Assembly (NCBI GenBank): GCA_016795425.1
Contig: JAEUHG010000002.1
Coordinates: 46,644-110,643, forward strand
Direction of reading: 5' to 3'
Length of the DNA stretch: 64,000 nt
Source: Verrucomicrobiales bacterium
Lineage (GTDB): Bacteria; Verrucomicrobiota; Verrucomicrobiia; Limisphaerales; CAIMTB01
The translations under genes were made by a program, and so were the position numbers. This document shows positions 1 to 7,515 of the stretch, in pieces. The notes under the pieces are model-generated. The model saw only the letters and a program-made list of their open reading frames with translations. It ran no database searches and was not told the DNA's origin. Each line of letters starts with the position of its first letter. The stretch's first letter is position 1.

Positions 1-387
1 CGTTGGTCGGGCGAGCAGCCGTGGCAGACCTACAGTTTCAACCTGGGCGCCGGGCGTCACACGTTGACCTGGCGTTACACCAAGGATCCGAACTTCGAGG
101 GAGGTGACGATGCCGTGTTCGTCGACAACGTGTATCTGCCACCGCCAAGTGGGGGCTCCGGCGGTTCCCAGCGGCCGGTGCTGGCGATTCATCTGTTTTC
201 GGAGGGTGCGCAGCTCAATCTTCAAGGCGAGGCGGGAGTGACCTACGACATCGAGGCATCCCCGTCCGTTGCCGGACCCTGGACCGTCATCGCCACGCAA
301 ACCTCAACGAGCGGCATCATCAATCTTCTCGACTTGGAGGCGGTCGGCGATTCCCGCCGCTTCTATCGCGCCCGGGTGCGCCCCTGA
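1..387 (+). CDS. C-terminal end of a secreted multidomain protein (partial, 5' end outside window)
   Basis: The frame is open from the first base and stops at TGA 385-387, giving the last 128 residues. The first ~50 residues include HTLTWRYTKDP followed by DDAVFVDNV, a pattern typical of the last strands of a jelly-roll (MAM/concanavalin-like) domain in large secreted proteins. A Gly/Ser-rich linker follows (about residues 50-57). The final ~70 residues form a small beta domain ending RRFYRARVRP, with the signature YDIEAS..GPWT. Similar modules close many secreted Verrucomicrobiota proteins, and a comparable ending (ETRFFRLRRP) closes the Ig-domain protein at 58143-61241. The catalytic or binding function lies outside the window and cannot be told. 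Confidence 0.75.
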   Translation, partial: RWSGEQPWQTYSFNLGAGRHTLTWRYTKDPNFEGGDDAVFVDNVYLPPPSGGSGGSQRPVLAIHLFSEGAQLNLQGEAGVTYDIEASPSVAGPWTVIATQTSTSGIINLLDLEAVGDSRRFYRARVRP

Positions 388-446
388 GTGCAGACCTGGC
401 ACGGACCGCACCCGGTTGTGCCGGGACGGTGGACGGCAATCAGGCG

Positions 447-476
447 CCTGCGAGAACGCGGATCGCTTCTCGCAGG
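447..476. terminator. Perfect 10-bp hairpin between convergent genes
   Basis: Arms 447-456 (cctgcgagaa) and 467-476 (ttctcgcagg) are exact reverse complements around a 10-nt loop. The hairpin lies between the stop at 387 on the plus strand and the stop at 505 on the minus strand, where a bidirectional terminator is expected. No T-run follows on either strand, so intrinsic termination is an inference from position and stem strength. Confidence 0.55.
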
Positions 477-504
477 GTGGGGGAAGGCAGGGACGCGAAT
501 GAAT

Positions 505-1695
505 CTATTCGCAGGCCCCAGGGGCGAGGGGGGTATTCGGGTCCACCACCGAAAGGCGCAAATTCGCGGGTGCCGAGGGTTTGACGGTCTGGGCAGGGTC
601 GAGCGGAAGAGTGGGGTCACCGTCCAATTGATAGTGCGGCGTACGGTAGCGTCGCGGACTGAGCAAGGCGAGGTAACCATCGGCGGCGGAGGTGCCGTAC
701 ATCCACACCGGGTCAGGGTACCCCCAGGTGACGAGCAGAAAATGCCTCAGCCATCGACGGTCGCCTTGGTCGCCCTGCTGATTGCCGCCTTCCCAGATCG
801 GCTCGTACTCGTACGAGCGCAGATTGGAAAACCAGACGCCGCGGATCATGCCGTTTTCGATGTTCGAAAGATAGAAGCTGTAGCGGTAGTCCTGGCCATA
901 GGAGGCATAGGCGTAGACCTCGTGTCCGGCCCAGGGCGACTCCCGGAATTCGTTGGTCACCTTCCACGTCACCTTTGGCCGATACCGCGCGAGCATTTCT
1001 CCTCGTTCCGGCGTATAGACGGAACCGAAGATGATGCCCTCCATATCCGGCTGCCATCGTCCTTGTCGCCAATCGAGATCCCGTTGGAGGTAATCCGCGA
1101 GGGCGGCATGTTCGTCGATGCGGGGCACTCGGGGAGAGCCCGACTTGTAATAGCCTTCCGGAATGGAACCGCGAGGCAGTTCGGGGAGACCGCTGAAGTC
1201 GACGCGGCCCACCGCCCAGCGGGCGCCGTTGACCAGGTAGGTCTGGTCCCATCGCCCGTCTCCCCGGTCATTGCGGTAGAAGTTCAGCCCGGTGGAGACA
1301 TTGTGATTGGTGGCGTCCGTCCAGGCGTTGGATGGAAGGGTGCCCGAATAGGGAAAGTCATTCCAAACACAACGAGCCGTGTGACCGTCGGGGGCGGCGA
1401 CACCGGTGGCCGGACGCGCGACGGCACCAAAGAGGAAGAGCGCGCGCGGTTGGTGGGTTTCGGCGAGGCGGAGAATGTCGAGCGCGCGTGTGGCGCGGTC
1501 GGGACTGTTCCATCCGGTGCGCGGAACGATTTCGGTAAGGACTTCCCAGCCTTCGGCTCGTACCTGGCTGCGCCAGGAGTCGAGCAAAGCGGCGTGCTGA
1601 TCCGCGGCGTCATCGGCGGCAACAAGGAGCACGGTGGCGGCTGGGGCGGTGGCGCTGGTAATTAAAGCGAGGACGAACGGGAGGAGGAGGCGCAT
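505..1695 (-). CDS. Secreted gingipain-like (C25-like fold) protein of unknown function
   Basis: A 396-residue protein. The chosen ATG at 1695 begins a clean signal peptide (MRLLLPFVLALITSATAPAA); the frame is open further upstream, but those residues do not look like protein. The mature part starts with a nucleotide-binding-like strand (TVLLVAADD). It then has LFLFGAVARP, PDGHTARC and a YRNDRGDGRWDQTY segment, which resemble the stretches around the catalytic His in PVC gingipain/C25-like proteins. A canonical catalytic Cys/His pair cannot be assigned with certainty, so peptidase activity is not claimed. It ends convergently with the upstream partial gene and has a stem-loop in its presumed leader. 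Confidence 0.7.
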   Translation of the reverse strand: MRLLLPFVLALITSATAPAATVLLVAADDAADQHAALLDSWRSQVRAEGWEVLTEIVPRTGWNSPDRATRALDILRLAETHQPRALFLFGAVARPATGVAAPDGHTARCVWNDFPYSGTLPSNAWTDATNHNVSTGLNFYRNDRGDGRWDQTYLVNGARWAVGRVDFSGLPELPRGSIPEGYYKSGSPRVPRIDEHAALADYLQRDLDWRQGRWQPDMEGIIFGSVYTPERGEMLARYRPKVTWKVTNEFRESPWAGHEVYAYASYGQDYRYSFYLSNIENGMIRGVWFSNLRSYEYEPIWEGGNQQGDQGDRRWLRHFLLVTWGYPDPVWMYGTSAADGYLALLSPRRYRTPHYQLDGDPTLPLDPAQTVKPSAPANLRLSVVDPNTPLAPGACE

Positions 1696-1713
1696 GGATA
1701 CGACTGAGCGGTA

Positions 1714-1768
1714 ATCACCCAGCCGGCCTGTCGAGAGGCAGAGAAATCCGACGCGCCCCCTGGGTGAT
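1714..1768 (-). promoter_or_regulatory. Inverted repeat in the 5' leader of the gingipain-like gene
   Basis: Positions 1714-1722 (atcacccag) and 1760-1768 (ctgggtgat) are exact 9-bp reverse complements 37 nt apart. In the minus-strand transcript they would form a stem ending 18 nt before the ATG at 1695, where no good Shine-Dalgarno sequence is visible. It could be a translational control stem or a looped operator. This is inference from sequence only. Confidence 0.35.
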
Positions 1769-2301
1769 GAGGCGATCGAATGCGGCACTCGATCGGCCCA
1801 GACCGAGGCAGACTTCGGCGGACCAGCGCACGACACGTGTCGCGTATTGTCGGGCTAGTGCCAAACCCGGCTGATGGCGCGCCGGAAGGCGTCGTGGCGT
1901 GCTCGGGAGCTTTCTCCGAGGCGTCATGCCTGTCCGTGGCACCGAAAACGGCGCGAGCCGTGGTCCGGTGCGGAGTTGCGCTTGTTTGAGTCGGACGATG
2001 CCGTGCAACCAGACCGACCGCGCGGCGGCCGGCCTCAGGATGGTGATTCCCGCCTGATGCTCATGCGAAGATCGTCCGTTGGACGATCGATGGAGGTTGC
2101 GCCACATCGTGCCAGATACTGCATCGGCCGGTGGCGCCAATCTCTCAACCTACGATGATCCAGCCGGGGCAAAAAATGTTGGTGAACTGGGACGGCGGCG
2201 CGGAGTGCGACGCTGAATCGCGTACCCGAAGGTGCGTGGGAGGGATTCGACTAACGCGACGCTTTAGCCGGAACCGTGCGGCAGAAGCGGTGCGGATCAG
2301 T

Positions 2302-2323
2302 TCCCGGCCAGCGGCCGCCGGGA
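2302..2323 (-). terminator. Hairpin downstream of the DUF2723 gene
   Basis: Arms 2302-2308 (tcccggc) and 2317-2323 (gccggga) pair perfectly over an 8-nt loop. The hairpin starts about 30 nt past the DUF2723 stop codon on the minus strand. It is GC-rich but lacks a following T-run, so it is only terminator-like. Confidence 0.4.
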
Positions 2324-2354
2324 GGTAGTTGAGGCGGGCCCGGATGGTTCCCGG

Positions 2355-5300
2355 CTAGGGCACCAATCGTTTCCAGTCGGGATGATCCTGAACCGTTTGG
2401 AAGCGGAGATCGGTGCGGGCGACGGCCCGCAGGTCCTTGGATTTGGCGTCACGGGCGCGCCGGGCGTCGCTGATCTCGAGGGCCTTCTCCAGGGCTTTCA
2501 TGGCGTCGGCTGGCTTGCGGAGGGTGGCCAGGACTCCGGCGTAATCATACCAGGCTTCCGGACTATCCGGCGCCTTCTGAACCAACTTACCGAGGGTGGT
2601 CTCGAGACGCGGTCCATCCGCCAACTGGGCATAGGTTTGGGCGGCGGCGATGAGCGTATTCTGATCGATGTCCGGCAGCTCAATCAGCTTGTCGAGGATG
2701 ATTTTGGCGCGGATGGGCTGGCGCAATTGGATGAACGCGGCGGCGAGATAGCTGCCGGTGGTGGCATTGGTGGGGGACGCCTTCCATTGCGGTTCCAGGT
2801 GGTTGATGATGGCCGAGAAGACCTGGGTCGCCTGGGAGACCATCTGATTGTCGAGATAGGTCTGGGCCAGGAGCATGGCGTTGGAAATGTTATTGGGGTT
2901 CTTGCGGAACTCCTCTTCCTGCGTTTGGAACTGTTGCCGGGCGACAGCGAATTGCGGCGCGCTGTTCTTCATCTGCCGCAGTTGCTCGACCAGGGAGACG
3001 ACGGAGGTGTTGAAGGGATCGAGGCGCAAGGCCGTCGTGGCGATGAGCAGGGCGTCGTCGAAACGTCCCACCATTGCCAGGAGTTGCACGTAGCGGAAGA
3101 CCGCTTCCGGACTGTAAGGGCAATAGGCGAAGGCCTGGCGAAAGGCGAAGTCGGCCTCCTTGATCATCCGCTGTTGTTCCGTGGAATTCTTGGCATTGTT
3201 GACCCGCCAGGCATAGACGCCGCCGATGCTGCTGCGCAGTTTGGAGAAGGCTTTTTGCGCGTTGTCGTCGCGGATGAACTTGCGGTCGCCTTTGAACTCC
3301 CTGAGGTCGCCCTGGATGTAGACTTTCTCGACGAAGTCACAGATTTCCTTCACCGAGGTTTCTTCGCCGATCCAATTGCCGATGAGGCGGTCGGAGTATT
3401 GGCGCCAGAACTCGTGGTCCCGTTGCAGCACATCCTCGGGAAGCGTAGCCAGGGGCTCGCGATTGATCTTCATGATGATCCCGAACGGCGTGAGGTAGGG
3501 ATACATCCAATCCAGCGGGAAACTCTCCTCGATGAAGAATTCGTGATTGGGATTGGCATCGAAGATCACGCGGCAGAGCAGGGCGTTGATGGCCATGACA
3601 GCGACCTGGCCGGCCACCGTCACGCGGCCGCCTTCCTCGCGCACTTCCTCGCCCGGCTTGAGTTGACCCAGGCTCTTTCTCTGGAACGCATCCGACATGT
3701 ACTCGTTGTAAGACTTGGAGGATTCCTCCGGGGACGGCGTATGGATCTCCAGATCCGGGTAGACACCCCCCGGGCTCTGGCGGATGGCGTTGGGATAGAC
3801 CTCTTCCATCAAGCGGCGGCCCATTCGGATGCGGGCGGCTGTTGGAAGATCCTGGTTGAAGAGGCGCTGCAGGGACACCGAGAGCGGCAAGCGTTTCAGG
3901 AGGTCGGGACGGTAGAGATATTTGTCATCCTGACGATAGCGGGCGAGGCGTTCGGAGACGCGCGCCTGGCGTTGGCCGGGATCGGCGTTGGCGGCAACAA
4001 TTCCGGTGAGCTCGTCCTGCAGCTGCAGTCGAGCCACATATTCCTCGTCCAATAGTCGGTTCAGGTCCTGGGCGAGCACTTTGGCCAGTCGCCCGCCGGT
4101 GGCCCCGGAGGTGATGAGATCCCGGGTCCCGGGTTCCAGCAGTTTCAGCAGGTGCTGGGAGAACGGGTCCTGGTCGTTGGCCGCCTTGAGGCGGCTGACG
4201 AGTTGAGACACGTCGGTGAAGTGATCGGCCTTGAAGTAGGATTCGCCCGCACGGCGGTGGCGCTCGACGGTGGCGCCGAAGCGCGTCAGAAGGTGGTCGA
4301 GGGGGGCGAAGGCCTTGGCCAGGCCGTTGGTGTACAGACCCTTTTCCCGTTCACGCTGGCTGCGGAACATCTCCTGGAAGAAGGGGGAGTCGTAGGGGAT
4401 TTGGGCGCTGCGATTGTAGTGGGCGCGGATGTAGTTGAGATAAGTGCCGTCGGCGAGGGCGTTCTGGGTGATCAGATAGACGTCGCGGCGATCGAACTCG
4501 GGATCGCGGGGTTTGCAGCGAGCCGGAATGAAGCTCTCGCAGAAGATCATGTAGGTCGGATTGAACCGGCCGGGATCGGTGCCGCCGAAGAGCACCGCGT
4601 CCCGGGTCATTTCCGGGTAAAGCGGCTTGCCGTCCTTATCCTTGAACGGGGGCGTGAACATGTCGTGTCCGAACCAGTATCCATACAAGTGGCCGCGCTG
4701 CTCGTTGTCGGCCCAGTGCGTCAGAATTGTCTTCAGCGGGAGCAGACTGAAGAGGACGAGAAACACTCTGAGATTGGCCTTGAGCGGGCTCAAGGCGAGG
4801 GCGCACACGGCAATCATGGCGAACCCCAGGGAAACCAGGCTGGCGAGCCGGTCCACCATGTCCCGGGTGGGTTCGATTCCGAAAAAGTAGGAGGGCTGCT
4901 CCGGTGGGAAGAGCTCCACCACGCCGAAGGTGACCGCGAGCACGAACAGGGCGATCCCGGCGGCGACGGAGGAGGCCATCATCAACCATTTCCGGGAATT
5001 CCTGTATTCTACGGCGAGCAGGGCGCCGATCAGGGCGAGGCCGTAGCCGAATCCCATGGCGATGATGACGTGGGACGCGGTGAAGAAGACCTTGGTCAGC
5101 TCTCGGCTTTGGCGGTCGGTGTTGGGATTCAGCAACCACAGCAACAGGAAGGCGAGGCAGACATAGATCGCGCTCAGCCCGATCATCCAGCCCTTCTCCG
5201 ACTTGCGCAGACGGGCCCAAAAGAGGAACGGCACCAGCGCGATCAGCAGGTAAACCAGATTGAATTCTTCGACCGCGCCCTCGAAGAGCATCAGCACCTG

Positions 5301-6440
5301 TTCGAAGATCTTTCCCGGGTCCAGCGAGGGGTTGGTTTTTTCGTACTGGCCGCGAGTGAAGGCATGCACGAACCCGTCCCAGGTTCTGGGATATCCCCAG
5401 TTCAGGGGCGGATTGGTGGACCCGGTGATCGGCATGTAGAAGTACAGCGCCGCGCCCAGGATCCACATGCCCAGTGAAATGGCGGCGGGCACGATTTCGG
5501 TGCCCAATCCGCCGGTCTTGAATGCCAGCCAACCGCAGGCGCCCAGGGATCCGATGCCGACGAGATGGAAGATGCCGGACAAAGCGACGCTGGTGCGGAT
5601 GCTTTCCAGGCCGTCGTTCTGCATCATGATCAGCCCGATGATGTAGATGGCGCTGTTGGCGAGGAAGGCGTCGCGACCGAGTTTGGGATGGGCGGCAGCG
5701 ATCATCACCTCGATGCCCATGGCAGCGACGATCAGCGTTTGGTGATTCGTGAACGCGATGCCGAACATGAACGCGGCCCAATACAGGTAGCGACGCTGTT
5801 GCGGGGCGTAGAGGAAGTGCAGCAGGAATACCAGAGTCAGTACCAAGGAAAGAACGCTCAGGGTATAGACCTCGACGATCACCGCCTGCGACCACATGAA
5901 CCCGTTGAACGCGATCAACAGACCCGCGGCCACCGCCGCGACAATGCAAATGGCATCCTGAACCTTTGATTCGAGTTGCTTGGCCTGATCGATCGCCTCC
6001 ACGAGAAAGGCGCCGACTCTCGAGACCATCATGGCGAGGACGCCCGAGGACAGCGCTGCCGCGACGGCGGACGACACCGCCACCCGCCAGGCAATGTTGG
6101 AGAACGGAAGCAGGACCGTGAAGAGCCAGGTGTAGATGGTCCACACCGGATACCCCGGTGGGTGCGGCACACCCGCGTAATACGATGCCACCGCCAGTTC
6201 GCCGCTGTCCTCCAGCGTCACGTCAGGAGCCAGGGTCCAGAGGTACCCGGCCATGGATAGCAACGTGGTGATGAGGAAGGCGATCCAGTCCGGCCGACGG
6301 AACAGCGTAACGGCAGCGGCGGTCGCGGTCGCGGTCGCGGTCGCGGTCGGCGGAGTCGTGGCGGCTGGAGAAGCGGGCTTGGCGGACTTACCGGTCGGCG
6401 CGACAGGCTTGGCCTTCGCGTCGGGCTTGGGATTGGGCAT
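2355..6440 (-). CDS. DUF2723 polytopic membrane protein with C-terminal TPR region (TMEM260-like O-glycosyltransferase candidate)
   Basis: A 1361-residue protein. Residues 1-45 are a cytoplasmic Pro/Ala/Thr tail with a run of TA dipeptides. From about residue 50 a DUF2723 domain begins, with the hallmark LAPDVTLEDSGELAVASYYAG and GVPHPPGYPVW. About a dozen membrane segments run to roughly residue 580. The remaining ~780 residues are soluble, presumably periplasmic, and finish in TPR-like helices (FAYCPYSPEAVFRYVQLLA, AWYDYAGVLATLRKPADAM). The family is related to eukaryotic TMEM260, a protein O-mannosyltransferase, and the acidic D/E pair in DVTLEDSGE fits a lipid-linked-sugar GT-C fold. It starts only 3 nt after the small membrane gene of the sigma-factor pair, so it is probably in that operon. 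Substrate unknown. Confidence 0.85.
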   Translation of the reverse strand: MPNPKPDAKAKPVAPTGKSAKPASPAATTPPTATATATATAAAVTLFRRPDWIAFLITTLLSMAGYLWTLAPDVTLEDSGELAVASYYAGVPHPPGYPVWTIYTWLFTVLLPFSNIAWRVAVSSAVAAALSSGVLAMMVSRVGAFLVEAIDQAKQLESKVQDAICIVAAVAAGLLIAFNGFMWSQAVIVEVYTLSVLSLVLTLVFLLHFLYAPQQRRYLYWAAFMFGIAFTNHQTLIVAAMGIEVMIAAAHPKLGRDAFLANSAIYIIGLIMMQNDGLESIRTSVALSGIFHLVGIGSLGACGWLAFKTGGLGTEIVPAAISLGMWILGAALYFYMPITGSTNPPLNWGYPRTWDGFVHAFTRGQYEKTNPSLDPGKIFEQVLMLFEGAVEEFNLVYLLIALVPFLFWARLRKSEKGWMIGLSAIYVCLAFLLLWLLNPNTDRQSRELTKVFFTASHVIIAMGFGYGLALIGALLAVEYRNSRKWLMMASSVAAGIALFVLAVTFGVVELFPPEQPSYFFGIEPTRDMVDRLASLVSLGFAMIAVCALALSPLKANLRVFLVLFSLLPLKTILTHWADNEQRGHLYGYWFGHDMFTPPFKDKDGKPLYPEMTRDAVLFGGTDPGRFNPTYMIFCESFIPARCKPRDPEFDRRDVYLITQNALADGTYLNYIRAHYNRSAQIPYDSPFFQEMFRSQREREKGLYTNGLAKAFAPLDHLLTRFGATVERHRRAGESYFKADHFTDVSQLVSRLKAANDQDPFSQHLLKLLEPGTRDLITSGATGGRLAKVLAQDLNRLLDEEYVARLQLQDELTGIVAANADPGQRQARVSERLARYRQDDKYLYRPDLLKRLPLSVSLQRLFNQDLPTAARIRMGRRLMEEVYPNAIRQSPGGVYPDLEIHTPSPEESSKSYNEYMSDAFQRKSLGQLKPGEEVREEGGRVTVAGQVAVMAINALLCRVIFDANPNHEFFIEESFPLDWMYPYLTPFGIIMKINREPLATLPEDVLQRDHEFWRQYSDRLIGNWIGEETSVKEICDFVEKVYIQGDLREFKGDRKFIRDDNAQKAFSKLRSSIGGVYAWRVNNAKNSTEQQRMIKEADFAFRQAFAYCPYSPEAVFRYVQLLAMVGRFDDALLIATTALRLDPFNTSVVSLVEQLRQMKNSAPQFAVARQQFQTQEEEFRKNPNNISNAMLLAQTYLDNQMVSQATQVFSAIINHLEPQWKASPTNATTGSYLAAAFIQLRQPIRAKIILDKLIELPDIDQNTLIAAAQTYAQLADGPRLETTLGKLVQKAPDSPEAWYDYAGVLATLRKPADAMKALEKALEISDARRARDAKSKDLRAVARTDLRFQTVQDHPDWKRLVP
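6321..6350 (+). repeat. Hexanucleotide tandem repeat (ggtcgc, nearly 5 copies) inside the DUF2723 gene
   Basis: Four exact copies of ggtcgc (6321-6344) are followed by a fifth with one change (6345-6350). On the coding (minus) strand they encode alternating Thr-Ala near the N-terminus, in the cytoplasmic tail before the first membrane helix. Because the unit is 6 bp, copy-number change would alter linker length without a frameshift. Confidence 0.85.
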
Positions 6441-6443
6441 AGA

Positions 6444-6863
6444 TCAGCGCGTAAAGACGTTGGTCTGCCGGAGCAGTAAAGAACCGAAGCTTGAAGCGAT
6501 CGCGCCCGCGTTTGTCGAACGAAATCTCGGTTCAGGTGGGGCGTTTTGCTCGGCAGCGATGAAACCCGCCGTGGCGGCGGCGGACAGACCGGCCAGCGAC
6601 AAGGAGGGTGCGGTGCCGGAATCAAGGGGGGTCCACGCGGTGGCCAGTGTCAGGACCAGCATGGCGGCGGCGGCGAATGGCGCGAACCAGAGCTGAAGGG
6701 GCGGCAGGGCGAGTGCGGGCGCGGTGGCGGGAATGCCGGCGGCAGCCGTCGCGGCGAGCGTCGGGCCCGTTTTGGCCTCGAACAAGAGGGCCCTAATGTT
6801 TCGAGACGGCCGGCGCGGACGCAAACCACGCAGGGTCGTTTCCAGGGGATCCCAGGGTTTCAT
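6444..6863 (-). CDS. Small membrane protein, candidate anti-sigma factor
   Basis: A 139-residue protein starting at ATG 6863, 71 nt inside the 3' end of the ECF sigma gene. The N-terminal ~50 residues are basic (RGLRPRRPSR) and presumably cytoplasmic. One strong hydrophobic segment lies at about residues 57-77 and a second weaker Ala-rich segment around 88-103. No zinc-binding HxxxCxxC anti-sigma motif is present, so it is not a classical ZAS protein. The call rests on overlap with an ECF sigma gene plus a membrane segment, the usual layout of a cognate anti-sigma factor. No homology was recognised beyond that. Confidence 0.55.
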   Translation of the reverse strand: MKPWDPLETTLRGLRPRRPSRNIRALLFEAKTGPTLAATAAAGIPATAPALALPPLQLWFAPFAAAAMLVLTLATAWTPLDSGTAPSLSLAGLSAAATAGFIAAEQNAPPEPRFRSTNAGAIASSFGSLLLRQTNVFTR

Positions 6864-7356
6864 GGCGACTTTCGTACTTGGGGAGTTGGGCGCGGAGTTT
6901 CTGCAGGCCGTACCGGTACCGACCGGCGGCCGTATTCGGGGAGATGCCGAGCAGTTCGGCGATCTCCTCGAAGGTCAGATTGTGCCAAAGCTTCAAGACG
7001 ATGACTTCCCGTTGCTCGGCAGGCAGATGGGCCAAGGCCCGTGCCGCGCGGTCTTCGTCGGGATGTTCCATCGATTCCGCTTCGAACCAGCGCGACGACT
7101 CGAATTCGCGAGCCAGTCGACGCCACAGGGTGCGTCGATGGTTGAGGGCCCGGTTGCGGAAGCTGCGGACGAGGTAGAACCGCGGTTCCTTGGGCGGTTC
7201 CGGCAAGGTCAGGACAGCCCGAAAGGTGTCATGGAGCAGGTCTTCCGCCTCGGCATGACCCAGTCCCATGGCCCGGCCATAAAGGACCAGTTCGGCGGCG
7301 CACGCGTCGTAAAGCGGCTCTGCCCAATGTACCGATTCGTTCCCTGACGATTGCAC
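6793..7356 (-). CDS. ECF-family RNA polymerase sigma factor
   Basis: A 187-residue protein. Region 2 spans about residues 12-70, with the core AEDLLHDTFRAVLTL and a downstream FYLVRSFRNRALNHRR helix that would contact the -10 element. Region 4 spans about 107-160 (LPAEQREVIVLKLWHNLTFEEIAELLG, then NTAAGRYRYGLQKLR), a clear helix-turn-helix. The start is GTG 7356; the next Met, at residue 30, would remove the beginning of region 2. The last 71 nt overlap the downstream membrane protein gene. A GGAACTT/GGTC-like element just upstream suggests autoregulation. Target genes are unknown, but the DUF2723 gene in the same operon is the obvious candidate. Confidence 0.9.
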   Translation of the reverse strand: MQSSGNESVHWAEPLYDACAAELVLYGRAMGLGHAEAEDLLHDTFRAVLTLPEPPKEPRFYLVRSFRNRALNHRRTLWRRLAREFESSRWFEAESMEHPDEDRAARALAHLPAEQREVIVLKLWHNLTFEEIAELLGISPNTAAGRYRYGLQKLRAQLPKYESRHETLGSPGNDPAWFASAPAVSKH

Positions 7357-7370
7357 TTCAGCCTATAGAC

Positions 7371-7401
7371 ACCGACCGGGTCGGGTTTTGTATAAAGTTC
7401 C
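7371..7401 (-). promoter_or_regulatory. Putative ECF-type promoter of the sigma operon
   Basis: On the minus strand GGAACTT (7401-7395) is followed after 17 nt by GGTCGGT (7377-7371). This resembles the GGAACTT-N16/17-GGTC arrangement used by many ECF sigma factors. The inferred start site would give a leader of well under 10 nt before GTG 7356, which is unusually short and weakens the call. Confidence 0.3.
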
Positions 7402-7515
7402 TGGGGACGATGACCGGGCCGGAACCTCGGTCAACGGCATTTCCCTTGCCCTTGCCGGGCCAGCCCGGATGCTGCGCGCCATCAGCCCGCCGCGGATTCA
7501 CCACCAGCGCCATCC

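Larger units (their letters stand above)
1696..2354. other. Gene-free stretch between two minus-strand genes
   Basis: About 660 bases without a convincing coding sequence. The open frames in it (for example 1715-2140 minus and 2131-2328 plus) encode Arg/Pro-rich, low-information peptides with no recognisable motif. It contains the leader inverted repeat 1714-1768, a perfect 8-bp hairpin at 2070-2088 (gatcgtcc, 3-nt loop, ggacgatc) and the terminator-like hairpin at 2302-2323. No tRNA cloverleaf or other known RNA was recognised. Confidence 0.6.

Noticed and set aside
388..1665. 425-codon plus-strand frame over the gingipain-like gene
   Set aside because: Begins right after a stop, lacks a signal or motif and mirrors the better-supported minus-strand gene.
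2131..2328. 65-residue plus-strand open frame in the gene-free region
   Set aside because: No motif, no ribosome binding site and Arg-rich composition; not supported as a gene.
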